Of a stretch of DNA of 64,000 bases, positions 1 to 8,503 are shown in pieces. Positions within the stretch are counted from its first letter, which is position 1. Each line of letters starts with the position of its first letter. Under the pieces are notes generated by a model that had not been told where the DNA came from, did no database searches, and was given only the letters and a program-made list of their open reading frames with translations. The stretch is from positions 806,001 through 870,000 of the forward strand of contig NC_018943.1 in NCBI RefSeq assembly GCF_000304475.1, read 5' to 3'. This DNA is from Kazachstania africana CBS 2517. Lineage: Eukaryota; Ascomycota; Saccharomycetes; Saccharomycetales; Saccharomycetaceae. The translations under genes were made by a program, and so were the position numbers.

Positions 1-534
1 TGTTTGGTGTGACACATCTTCAAACAATTTGCATTTCACAATAAAAGCGCCTCTAAATCCGTCACCATATTGTATAGTACTATGTGAATGGTACCAAAAT
101 GTTCCACACACACCTAGAGGAATAGTGAAATTATACCAGAATGTTTCGTCGGGTCCTATTGGCGGTTGAGTGACGAAAGGAATTCCATCATTCTTGTTTT
201 CTATTGGAACTAGCCCGTGAAAGTGTAACCCTGTAACGCAGTATTCCTTTAAAAATATATCATTTTCCATTTCAGCTACTTCATCGGCAGAACAGATGAA
301 ATTATGAACTGATAAATTGATTGTGTCGCCTGAGGAAACGGTGATTGTAGGTCCATACATTTCTAAATGGTCATTAATGGAGATTATTCTCCTCCCAAAT
401 TTACTGACAGTACTAGTTACTTCGAACTCAATAAGTTCTGACCTAGAGAAAGCTGAAGAAACTAGGAAAGAGAACATTGTAGTTAAAAAACCTATCAAGA
501 AGAAGTCGTTGCGCCTTCTTAGATATCCAACCAT
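1..534 (-). CDS. GMC1: Multicopper oxidase family protein, N-terminal part only (GMC1-like, runs off the left edge)
   Basis: The reading frame opens with ATG at 534 and stays open for 178 codons to base 1, so only the amino-terminal third is present. Residues about 10-30 are hydrophobic and look like a signal peptide. The first cupredoxin domain follows, with the copper-ligand motifs HFHGL and WYHSHS in the usual spacing of multicopper oxidases such as Fet3. The cysteine in Fet3's QCPI segment is not present here (QPPIGP). In S. cerevisiae the gene next to GIN4 in this orientation is YDR506C/GMC1, a multicopper-oxidase-like protein linked to meiosis; the name rests on that position. It could instead be a FET3/FET5 paralogue. 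The rest of the gene, with the trinuclear and type 1 copper ligands, lies outside the window. Confidence 0.75.
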   Translation of the reverse strand, partial: MVGYLRRRNDFFLIGFLTTMFSFLVSSAFSRSELIEFEVTSTVSKFGRRIISINDHLEMYGPTITVSSGDTINLSVHNFICSADEVAEMENDIFLKEYCVTGLHFHGLVPIENKNDGIPFVTQPPIGPDETFWYNFTIPLGVCGTFWYHSHSTIQYGDGFRGAFIVKCKLFEDVSHQT

Positions 535-726
535 GCCGTCTTGATAGTGTTTACCGGGAAGGTATAAGGAAAATGTAAATAAGCTGTATCGAAACGACTT
601 CTGTTTTCAGTAGGTGGATTTATGTCTCAATTACTTTATGTCGACACTTCTTGCATTTAGTCTTTCGCAGGCCCATATCGAAAAAGAGTGACAGACGTCT
701 TTGAGAATTAAGATAAAAAAAAATAT

Positions 727-844
727 TGGTTGCTAGGAGATTCGAACTCCTGCATCTTACGATACCTGAGTGTTCCCGAATTTTTACTCGGTTAAGAAAC
801 GAATTTCTTGAATCAGGCGCCTTAGACCGCTCGGCCAAACAACC
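727..844 (-). tRNA. tL(CAA): tRNA-Leu(CAA) with a 36-nt intron
   Basis: The reverse strand from 844 begins GGTTGTTTGGCCGAGCGG, and its 7-bp acceptor stem pairs with AGCAACC before discriminator A at 727. The B box GAGTTCGAATC is intact. The anticodon CAA lies at 808-810 on the plus coordinates. The stem CCTGA/TCAGG only closes if 36 nt (771-806) are removed just after position 37, the canonical site for yeast tRNA introns. The mature tRNA is then 82 nt with a long variable arm, as expected for a class II leucine tRNA that decodes UUG. The S. cerevisiae tL(CAA) genes are also spliced. Confidence 0.96.
771..806 (-). other. tRNA intron within tL(CAA)
   Basis: These 36 nt separate position 37 from position 38 of the tRNA. 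Their removal restores the anticodon stem, with CCTGA pairing to TCAGG. The boundaries are set by stem pairing and by the 82-nt mature length. Confidence 0.88.
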
Positions 845-999
845 GTTGTTTGTTGTTTTTTAGTAAAAAGCATATTAATATCTTAACTTTATTTTCTCTT
901 CATACTTTACCTAAAATTTTGAGTATCTGAACGAATTTACTACTGCTATGATTATTCAGGATTTTTTATCAGGTATTATCTAGTAGCGCCGCCTCTGAG

Positions 1000-1464
1000 T
1001 GTTGGAACGAGAGTGTGATGGGTGTATAATACTATAGCATATGTTGGTAGACGAGAACAGTATGGATTGGTAAATGATAACAAAGAATATGGATATAACG
1101 GTTTACCATAACAAAGAGACTCACAACTTGTGTAACTATGCAGAACTTGTACAACATCTTACAAGTAATAAGTGAAAATTTCAATCATGCCGTCGACGAG
1201 AGTGTCACGAATCTATAAGGTATAAATGGACGCCATGTTACGTGAAGGAAGATCAGAGGATGATCCCTTTATATTATTTTCGTTAATAGGATTCATTTTT
1301 CTTTAAGGTCAGTCAAGTTAGTGAAGTAATTCTTATTAATCAGTGGTTATACCAAATGATGCACTGGTTATATATAAAATATAATCATAATATAAAATAT
1401 ATAAAGTGATACAAACTTTGATCAAACTTCAGTGTTCACCTGAGTATTTATACCTTTTCCAACA
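1000..1464. mobile_element. Candidate degenerate solo LTR of a Ty-type retrotransposon
   Basis: The segment begins TGTTGGAA (1000-1007) and ends TTCCAACA (1457-1464), a perfect 8-bp terminal inverted repeat of the TG...CA type used by Ty1-family LTRs. It starts about 155 bp upstream of the tRNA-Leu gene, the preferred target zone of Ty1-Ty4. It contains TATA-like sequences (for example near 1218 and 1375), as an LTR should. The 5-bp flanks, CTGAG on the left and CATTT on the right, do not match. A CTGAG does occur at 1440-1444, so an earlier right end near 1438 is possible. No coding remnant of a retroelement is present. Confidence 0.45.
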
Positions 1465-1504
1465 CATTTTGATTCATGCCAATTATCATGTTCTAGATTT
1501 ATGA

Positions 1505-1624
1505 GTCAATACGTTGTCATAATTATCGTACCATAATTATTGCATGATAATATGTATTCGTGTTTATCACGCCATATATGGTTCCTGTCAATACATTGTC
1601 GTGTTTATCACACCATAATTATTG
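1505..1624. repeat. Degenerate two-copy direct repeat, period 82 bp
   Basis: The 38 bp at 1505-1542 and 1587-1624 match at 32 positions without gaps. Both begin GTCAATAC and end ACCATAATTATTG. A partial third relative (CGTGTTTATCAC) lies between them near 1559. The role is unknown. Confidence 0.6.
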
Positions 1625-1913
1625 TTCATATCTTCTCTAACATTCTAAATTTGTCATTCTAACTATCAAAACATTGAAATGTCAGTATATTGCCATTTCC
1701 AGCACCATGAAGTATCTAGAGAACATGTTTTCCCCTGTTATTAAAGACACCTTTCTATATAGAAAAAAGATAGGGCGAATATTGGCTTTTACCGTATAGT
1801 GTAATGCTGATTTCACATTTCATTTGTTTCGCTCATTACGACTAACTCTTAGATCGTACATATTATTAAAACGTCATCGATTAGCAGCACCCCAAGAAAT
1901 GAAAGGGTGACTG

Positions 1914-1924
1914 TCGGCCGAAAA
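1914..1924. promoter_or_regulatory. TCGGCCGAAAA palindromic element upstream of the OYE-like gene
   Basis: TCGGCCGA is a perfect 8-bp palindrome followed by AAA. It lies about 410 bp upstream of the ATG at 2332. The identical 11-mer occurs at 28920-28930, upstream of the aldo-keto reductase. CGG/CCG half-sites are typical of Zn2Cys6 fungal transcription factors; which factor would bind is unknown. Confidence 0.4.
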
Positions 1925-2331
1925 CAGGGTAGTTCATCAGAGATTGTTCTGTGATAGTAAATCTTTGCATAATTTCGAAGCTTTCTCGTCTTCGGAAGTG
2001 CTGGATTTATTGGACAGAATCTCGAGCTTTTCTGCCTTCTTTCAGCAGAATATTTCTGCAAAAAGACAATCATCCATTCCGCCTACCATATTGGGTCAAG
2101 AGTGTTTAGTTAGAACGCACCATACTTTAATGATGTAGAGATAATTATATAAACGTTGACCTGATTTACTGTCAAAAATGTCCGAATACCGAAATCGAGA
2201 GAAAATACTATTCTAGAATTTCGGGGTAGCAGAAGCAAGTTGCAAAAGTTTATTTAAACAAGACCAGAAGTTGAAATGGTTTCTAGTATTTATGCACTCG
2301 ATAGCAGTGGAAAAGCCTACTTCAAAGAACA

Positions 2332-3477
2332 ATGTTTTCACGTTCAGTGAAGGGAGCTCCTAATTTAGACTATTTCACACCGAGACAGCCAGTCATTGGC
2401 AGCTTTATCAGATACAAGAATAATTTAGAAACTGAAAATGAACCTCCAGCTCTATTTAAGCCTTTGAAAATTAGATCGTTAGTCATACCGAATAGAATTG
2501 CAGTGGCACCTATGTGTTTATATTCGGCGGATAACTTCAAACCTACCGATTTTCATCAGGTCCATTACGGGTCTTTGGCAAGTCGAGGGCCAGGCTTAAT
2601 CATTGTAGAATGTGCCGCCGTGGAGAAAAATGGTAGAATTACAATGAATGATCTGGGTTTGTGGACGGAGGATCAAGCAATTAAGCATCGTGAAAAGATT
2701 GTAAATTTTGCACATTCCCAAAATTCAATAATTGGTATTCAACTAGGACAATATAATGTTTCTTATGAAACCGGGCAGAGTGAAGTCATAAGAGAACCAC
2801 ATAATTTATCTTCTGCGGAGATCAAGCAAATGATAAAGCAATGGGGTGATGCATCAGAACTTGCAATAAAAACGGCAGGTTATGATTTTATTGAAATTCA
2901 AGCTACGCACGGACATATGCCCGATACGTTTTGTTCGTCTTTATTAAACAAGAGAAACGATGAATATGGGGGGTCTTTTGAGAATAGAACTAGATTTTTG
3001 ATTAAAGTTGTCGATGAGATTAGAAGTAGAGTACCAGCGGAAGTACCCATCTTTGTCAGACTTCCTGACTGTGAGAAATCAGAAAGCGCTGCAGCATGGA
3101 AGCAACCGGACACAATCAAATTAACTCTTGCTTTGGGGCAACATGGCATTGATGTATGTGACTTTGTATGTGTCAATAAAGGAGATCTAAACCTGCAGGG
3201 GTATTGTATCAAAAGAGAATTCTTTACTAAATTGAAAGAAGCACATGCAGGAAAGTCAAATGTCATTTTTGCCTCTATTGACAAGATATCATCTGCTTCA
3301 CATGCCGAAGAAATATTGAAGTCGGGATTACAGGACATGGTTTTAATTGGTACTCCATTTTTGAAAAACCCAGGATTGGTTACCCAATTTGCTGCTGAGC
3401 TCAATATATGTATTGAGGAGGCCGTGCAATATTCTTGGGGATTCTACCCGTCTGAGAAACATTTAGCTTCAAAATGA
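2332..3477 (+). CDS. Old Yellow Enzyme family (fungal class III / YqjM-like) protein with degenerate active site
   Basis: This intact 381-residue frame has the NADH:flavin oxidoreductase TIM-barrel pattern. LFKPLKIRSLVIPNRI (41-56) leads into the YqjM-type cysteine motif PMCLYS (C62), then GRIT (101-104) and NEYGGSFENR-like DEYGGSFENR (210-219). Active family members reduce activated C=C bonds with FMN and NAD(P)H. Several key elements are altered here. The HAGRKA segment after GIQL is gone, with a deletion of the following loop (139-158). The first substrate-binding His of HxxH is Q190, though H193 is kept. The phosphate-binding Arg of the VGR motif is T341. It is therefore either non-catalytic or strongly re-specialised. 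I know of no S. cerevisiae orthologue at this position. Base composition and codon use look like the neighbours, so there is no sign of recent transfer. Confidence 0.85.
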   Translation: MFSRSVKGAPNLDYFTPRQPVIGSFIRYKNNLETENEPPALFKPLKIRSLVIPNRIAVAPMCLYSADNFKPTDFHQVHYGSLASRGPGLIIVECAAVEKNGRITMNDLGLWTEDQAIKHREKIVNFAHSQNSIIGIQLGQYNVSYETGQSEVIREPHNLSSAEIKQMIKQWGDASELAIKTAGYDFIEIQATHGHMPDTFCSSLLNKRNDEYGGSFENRTRFLIKVVDEIRSRVPAEVPIFVRLPDCEKSESAAAWKQPDTIKLTLALGQHGIDVCDFVCVNKGDLNLQGYCIKREFFTKLKEAHAGKSNVIFASIDKISSASHAEEILKSGLQDMVLIGTPFLKNPGLVTQFAAELNICIEEAVQYSWGFYPSEKHLASK

Positions 3478-3680
3478 CCTCTTGGGCAGTTCATCAAATT
3501 TTCCTTTTAATTACTCCTAGAAAAATCCTATATTATAAAAATAATATACCTTATATAATACAACTTTGAAAGTGCTTGCCGGGTATAGGGACCCAGTCTT
3601 GTGAATATCCATAAAATTAATTGTCCAATGTAAAATAAAGAGCAAAGAAGAAAAAGTCAAAGGGGAGCTTTTTGTTTCGA

Positions 3681-6600
3681 CTAAGGTAGAAGAACACCTT
3701 CTTTGCTGAAAATATTTTCTATCTCAGTTGTCAATCTCAAAACGGCTTTAGAAGAACCAGATTTTTTTCTTATCAAAACAGAGGAAGATTCACCGTTCGA
3801 TGTCACCTTTATTTCAAAATTAGTTGAACGTAATGATAAGATATTGTCACTTGATAATTTACCTGATATAGTCATGGTACTTGACACGGACCTGACATTT
3901 TTTAAGCCATACTTGGACCATCCGTTAAGTAGACGTCTTAACCCATCAAATACTTGTCTAGCGGCTATATTTGTGACTAGAACCTTTTCCGTCTCAGCTT
4001 TTGACTTATTTGACGAGATGGAAGATCCAGAAAACTTCCTAAAGAAGGACACACTCCTCTTTTTTTCTTGATCAGATTCTCTTTGTTTTGGCGCCACTAC
4101 CTCGGGTTTCTTTTCCATTACTGGTCTTTTATCATGTTCCTGGTCTTTTCTAGTCTTCTGAACCTCAATCGGCGAAACGTTTTTAGGCTCTTCAATCACA
4201 GCTTCAGGTATCATTGATTTGATTTCTTTTTCAGGCTTTTCATTATCAGATGAAATAGTCTCCATAAATTTATCGCCTTTAACTGGTCTCTCTAGAAGTT
4301 GAGGCTCAATAGGAGATGAAGTTTGATAAATACCCAATCCAGCTTTTCCATCAAGTGGTGGCAAAACTGGAAGCTTATTCTGAATGTCCCTTGATGGCTC
4401 AGTTGAGTCTTCTTCCTTTTTATTGAATCTGTCTGCGAAATTCAACTTCATACCAGAAGGTTTTTCTGCTGCATCTAAGTCAGCCACCTCATATAATTTA
4501 TCATCGTTCGAGCTATTACCAGTATACTCTGCTTCTTCGTTGACAGTTTCAAATATAAATTCAGAATCGCCAGCACTGTGAGGTGTTGGTGTTCTTTGAC
4601 CTAATTCGGTGCCTGCTTCAGTATTTTTCAATATGTCTACGAGGTTAGAGAATGACTGTCTGGTCGAGTACATCGAAAGTACTGACAACCTTCTGTTGGA
4701 AGTGGTGAAGTGTCTTGACTTTCTCGTGAATTGTGGAACCCTAATATCAGAAATTTTGCTCACTTCTGCAGTACTGGAATTCAATGCAGCGGTGCCTACA
4801 GCATGTTTAGGTAGCTCGTCAGAGCTTTTGTTTTCAGTAGTGAGTTTTTGAACAGTAGGAGGTTGCATAACTCTTTTTTCTGCGGCTTTTAGTTCACGAT
4901 TAATATCAAAAGATGAACCTAAGAATTTGGATCTTCTTATTGTTTCAAGGATCATCTTTTCGGTATCTAGTTTCTTATTGGGAACTGGTTCATCTGGAGA
5001 AATTGGTTTCTCCTCAGTAGGAGACTGTTCGCTGAAGAACAGACCTGGATCAAGTCTTGAAATTGGTCTAGTTTGCAAAGAGAAGTTACGTTGACGTAGT
5101 AGATTGTCATTAACTGTTTCCTTCGATAGTGGGACGGATACTGACCTATAATTATCTTCATTTTTCTCTTGATTTGGTTCGACATCTCCTTTCAAATCAG
5201 CACGTAGATTCTCAATTTCCTCATCCATCTGTCTTTGGAGTTGCAGTTGTTGAGCTTCAAATTTTTTTTCTTCATTTAATTTATGTAGCTCTTCTTCCTC
5301 CCGTCTTCTTCTTTCTTCTTCTTCACGTTCTTTTGCTAGTCTGACCTTGCGAGCCAGCTCTTCCTTCTCCTTTCTAATTTGTTCATATTTTTCATGCTCA
5401 AAAATTTCGTCAATCAATGTAGCAAAATCTGAACTTGTTCTTTTTGTTTCCTTCTCAATGTATTCCCAATCATCATCTTCCGACAATTTGGCATATGTTG
5501 CGATTAATTTGGTGGTGATTGAGCCACGTTTCATGTTTGCCATAACGGATAACCTTTTGCTAGATCTGGAAGCTCTTTTATTTTTAGAAAGAATTGACTG
5601 TCTGTCAGTATTAATCATCGAAGTTCTTTTATTTCTGTGTGCAGGTGTTGGTGAGGAATTATTACTATTGGATTTATCTGCAATCATAGAAAGTTTCTTA
5701 TTCATCGAAAATTTCTTTGATGCAGGAGTAGTCGTAGTACTTGAAGAAGCGCTTAAATTATTATGAACGACTGATGATAATCTGTTGAATGACGCAGGTT
5801 TTTTGTGAGATGATGAAACACTAATCATGGATATTCTATTTTTTCTACGTTGAGGCGTAGATGCCTTTTTAGCTGGTGATCTAGAAACAGAGGAAGTTAT
5901 GGATTGTCTTTTTCTTATTTGTTCATTCTTGAAGTTTTCTTTCTCTGAATCGATCTTAAAACGATCTAATAAAGCATATAAAGTCTTTTCAGCATTTGCA
6001 CCAGGTTCTTTTAATTTTGATATTATTTCATTTACGTCTCTACCATGCCAAAGGACAACCAAGTTTTGTAAGATTGTTTTATCAATTGTAGAGTTATTAT
6101 CAGATAAAGGATTTAAATAGGTGTCCTCCCTAGGAAGATTTCTAATACTTTTGGAGTCTTTAATACTTGGATATTTTTGTAAAAGGGGATGCTTCAATAT
6201 GTCTCTCGCTCTTATTCTTTTCTCTGGATCTACAGTTAAAATCTTTGCTAAAAGGTCTTGGGCTTCATGTGATATTTCGTCATCGGAAGGCATTTCAAAT
6301 TCACCGCTCTGGACTTTTAGCAAAAGATTTCTGATGTTACCATCTTCCTCATCAAAAGGTAATCTACCAGTTAATAAAGCGAACAAGATCACACCGCACG
6401 ACCAGACGTCACTGGCAAACCCATGATATGGTATACCTGAAACAATCTCGGGAGCTGCATAATGTGGTGAACCACAAGATGTTTCTAGTAGTTTATCTTC
6501 AGTTTCCAAAGCAGCCATACCAAAATCTGCAATTTTGATATTATATTTGTGATCTAGTAATAAATTTTCTGGTTTTAAGTCACGATGGACAATACCGAGA

Positions 6601-7034
6601 GCATGACAATATGATATACCAATTATTATTTGTCTGAAAAATCTAATAGCCTCCTGTTCTTGTAATGGCCCCTTCTCTACCAACAAATTGAATAATTCAC
6701 CCTTTTCAGCATATTCTAAAACCATGTATAAGTTCGAATTAGTCTCCCAGACATCATATAACCTCAGTACATTTGGATGGTTCAATAATTTCATTATAAT
6801 AATTTCACGTTCAATCCCGTAAGGTAACGCATCAGGTGTAGTTAGCGAACTACTTTGGGCTGAATTATTGTTAAACACAGACTTGGATATCACTTTTATA
6901 GCGGCTTGTTTTCCAGTTGTCTTGTTGTGAGCTAGTTGCACTTTACCAGTACTACCAAGACCCAGTGTTTCGCCCAGTTTCCATGGACCTAATTGGTCAC
7001 CTTTTATTGATGGTAAATTATTACTAGCTGTCAT
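3681..7034 (-). CDS. GIN4: Septin-associated Nim1/AMPK-type protein kinase Gin4
   Basis: This protein has 1117 residues. The amino-terminal Ser/Thr kinase domain (about 17-290) has a glycine loop GLGSTG (25-30), lysine K47, catalytic HRDLKPEN (150-157) and DFG (170-172). A long low-complexity Ser/Arg-rich region follows, then a strongly charged coiled-coil-like stretch near 560-625, and a carboxy-terminal KA1-type membrane-binding domain in the last about 100 residues. In S. cerevisiae, Gin4 and its paralogue Kcc4 act at the bud neck in septin ring assembly and relieve Swe1-dependent cell-cycle delay. Length (Sc Gin4 is about 1142) and position next to GMC1 support GIN4 over KCC4 or HSL1. The upstream 516 bp is shared only with the end of SMT3. 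Confidence 0.95.
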   Translation of the reverse strand: MTASNNLPSIKGDQLGPWKLGETLGLGSTGKVQLAHNKTTGKQAAIKVISKSVFNNNSAQSSSLTTPDALPYGIEREIIIMKLLNHPNVLRLYDVWETNSNLYMVLEYAEKGELFNLLVEKGPLQEQEAIRFFRQIIIGISYCHALGIVHRDLKPENLLLDHKYNIKIADFGMAALETEDKLLETSCGSPHYAAPEIVSGIPYHGFASDVWSCGVILFALLTGRLPFDEEDGNIRNLLLKVQSGEFEMPSDDEISHEAQDLLAKILTVDPEKRIRARDILKHPLLQKYPSIKDSKSIRNLPREDTYLNPLSDNNSTIDKTILQNLVVLWHGRDVNEIISKLKEPGANAEKTLYALLDRFKIDSEKENFKNEQIRKRQSITSSVSRSPAKKASTPQRRKNRISMISVSSSHKKPASFNRLSSVVHNNLSASSSTTTTPASKKFSMNKKLSMIADKSNSNNSSPTPAHRNKRTSMINTDRQSILSKNKRASRSSKRLSVMANMKRGSITTKLIATYAKLSEDDDWEYIEKETKRTSSDFATLIDEIFEHEKYEQIRKEKEELARKVRLAKEREEEERRRREEEELHKLNEEKKFEAQQLQLQRQMDEEIENLRADLKGDVEPNQEKNEDNYRSVSVPLSKETVNDNLLRQRNFSLQTRPISRLDPGLFFSEQSPTEEKPISPDEPVPNKKLDTEKMILETIRRSKFLGSSFDINRELKAAEKRVMQPPTVQKLTTENKSSDELPKHAVGTAALNSSTAEVSKISDIRVPQFTRKSRHFTTSNRRLSVLSMYSTRQSFSNLVDILKNTEAGTELGQRTPTPHSAGDSEFIFETVNEEAEYTGNSSNDDKLYEVADLDAAEKPSGMKLNFADRFNKKEEDSTEPSRDIQNKLPVLPPLDGKAGLGIYQTSSPIEPQLLERPVKGDKFMETISSDNEKPEKEIKSMIPEAVIEEPKNVSPIEVQKTRKDQEHDKRPVMEKKPEVVAPKQRESDQEKKRSVSFFRKFSGSSISSNKSKAETEKVLVTNIAARQVFDGLRRLLNGWSKYGLKNVRSVSSTMTISGKLSSDNILSLRSTNFEIKVTSNGESSSVLIRKKSGSSKAVLRLTTEIENIFSKEGVLLP

Positions 7035-7550
7035 TTATCAATATTAAATATAGAAGCAAAGTCTCGGGGTAATTGTGCTGTAATTAATATCGTTTCTTAA
7101 AGTTGAGTTCTTGAAGTATTAATGAAATGAAGATGATGAAAGTGCAATGAAAGCTTGCTTTCTTTTATTTGGCGTCAATTTTTTTTTTCTCTTTCACCAC
7201 TTAATGCATCTGCTATAAAAATTTGACATTCTCGACTAGGAACGCGAAACAGTCAAAAACTTACGCGTCTCCTGCATAGTTAATTAATTGAATTTCCCAA
7301 TAAAGAATAGAAAATGGCACGAGTGTTTGCTGATGGATGGCTTCAAGATGGGTAGTCGAGGTAGATCGTTGAACGGTTCTAAAGAGTCCAAGTCCTGTTT
7401 GAAGTTATAAAGGCCGTTCTTTCATATAGTTAAGTTATTTTATAATTAATTAGATACATAAACATATATAACTTGAGTTTCTGTTGGGAATGTAGAAGGG
7501 GAGGGAGTCGTAAATGAGGGAATGATATAAAAGAAATAAGGGAGGGGTTC
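7035..7550. other. GIN4 promoter / SMT3 3' region
   Basis: GIN4 starts at 7034 and SMT3 ends at 7551, both read leftward. The region should hold the GIN4 promoter and the SMT3 terminator. A TCACGAG-rich, T-tract-containing segment is visible at about 7180-7270. I see no gene or clear repeat. Confidence 0.5.
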
Positions 7551-7859
7551 CTAGTGAGCACCACCAATTTGTTCTCTGTGAGCTTCAATGATATCATTAT
7601 CTTCCATATCTAGATCGTCAGGAGTTTGGTCCGGTTGGATTCTGATACCGTCGTATAAGAATCTCAATGAGTCCATTTCTTTACCTTGTCTCTTGGCGAA
7701 AGCCTCCATTAATCTTCTCAAGGGAGTAGTTCTCTTAATTTTGAAAAAAATCTCTGAAGAACCATCAGAAACTTTTAAATTGATGTGAGTCTCCGTCTTG
7801 ACGTCTGGCTTAACATCTGGTTTAACTTCTGGAGTACTGGATTCTGGTGCGTCAGACAT
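7551..7859 (-). CDS. SMT3: SUMO (ubiquitin-like modifier Smt3)
   Basis: This 102-residue SUMO precursor has a flexible amino-terminal tail rich in VKPD/VKTE lysines (residues about 12-25), the usual place for poly-SUMO chain acceptors. The ubiquitin-like fold follows and the chain ends in Gly99-Gly100 plus a two-residue AH tail, which Ulp1 must remove before conjugation by Aos1-Uba2 and Ubc9. Length and sequence match S. cerevisiae Smt3 (101 residues). Relative to S. cerevisiae, SMT3 and the adjacent permease gene are inverted as a pair, so SMT3 here points toward GIN4. Confidence 0.98.
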   Translation of the reverse strand: MSDAPESSTPEVKPDVKPDVKTETHINLKVSDGSSEIFFKIKRTTPLRRLMEAFAKRQGKEMDSLRFLYDGIRIQPDQTPDDLDMEDNDIIEAHREQIGGAH

Positions 7860-8011
7860 GATTTGTCGTTATATGCGTTTACGTGCAATTAAAACAACAC
7901 TTTCGGTTAAAAGACTTTGAAAGCTGTTCAAACTCTTGTTTTTTCTTCAATCAGTATCCTGACAATTTCACGCTTTCATTACAGTATAAGTTTGGTTGCG
8001 GGTAACGCGTA

Positions 8012-8019
8012 TCACGTGA
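8012..8019. promoter_or_regulatory. TCACGTGA box upstream of SMT3
   Basis: The palindrome ATCACGTGAT (8011-8020) lies about 150 bp upstream of the SMT3 ATG. CACGTG is the core bound by bHLH factors such as Cbf1. The sequence is clear; its use is inferred. Confidence 0.5.
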
Positions 8020-8478
8020 TAGCATGCACTGTGGTGTTTAATATGTTCATTTTAATTGTATATGATATTTATTGAAAGACGTAAAGGATGTTAGTACCTT
8101 AGCTCAAGTAATTCTAATATTGAGCAGTATCAAGGAATATTTAGCTGTTCGTTTTTTTTCTGTTTTTTTTATTTAGTTAAAGAATTAAGTAATTTTAAGA
8201 TTGTTATTGGAAGTCTTGAAAGAGGTCATAACATAGAAGCAAAAAACAATAATTGTATGATATATTGATTTCAAAAATACTAAGGTATAATTCGTATAGT
8301 AAGAATATGGCCACGAACAAGAGGGTCATGACAAATGCTTGTTGATATGGTAGTAATGGCGTGATGACAGAAAGTAGAAGTATCGTCGCTCACCAAAAAG
8401 AATAGTCCACGTAAATTAGGGCTGCACTTAGGTCTGGACATAACCTTTTTGCTATGAACACTGCAACCGTTCTCAGAT

Positions 8479-8503
8479 GCCTAAATTTAATTACGATTTA
8501 GGC
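8479..8503. other. Hairpin with following T-run in the SMT3-permease gap
   Basis: GCCTAAAT at 8479-8486 is perfectly complementary to ATTTAGGC at 8496-8503 with a 9-nt loop. The next bases contain T7. On the plus strand this resembles the 3' end of a small structured RNA, possibly with a Pol III-type stop, but no A/B boxes or snoRNA boxes were recognised upstream. Confidence 0.35.

Larger units (their letters stand above)
845..2331. other. Long intergenic region between tRNA-Leu and the OYE-like gene
   Basis: This 1.5-kb stretch has no convincing gene. It holds a candidate solo LTR (1000-1464), a degenerate 82-bp-period repeat (1505-1624) and a TCGGCCGAAAA palindrome (1914-1924). Short overlapping open frames occur on both strands at 1849-2138, with no recognisable product. 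Its length is unusual for yeast and fits the retroelement-rich DNA that collects upstream of tRNA genes. Confidence 0.6.

Noticed and set aside
1849..2138. Overlapping short open frames on both strands (74 and 64 codons) upstream of the OYE-like gene
   Set aside because: They overlap each other, show no recognisable domain and lie in probable promoter DNA. A gene relic is possible but cannot be supported.
2898..3404. 168-codon antisense frame inside the OYE-like gene
   Set aside because: It is fully contained in a well-supported coding sequence and has no recognisable protein family.
2332..3477. Recent bacterial transfer of the OYE-like gene
   Set aside because: The FAHSQN and amino-terminal context resemble fungal class III OYE proteins, and base composition matches the neighbours; nothing in the sequence supports recent transfer.
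5129..6426. Several antisense frames opposite GIN4
   Set aside because: They mirror the low-complexity and charged coding sequence of GIN4, with hydrophobic mirror translations and no promoter context.
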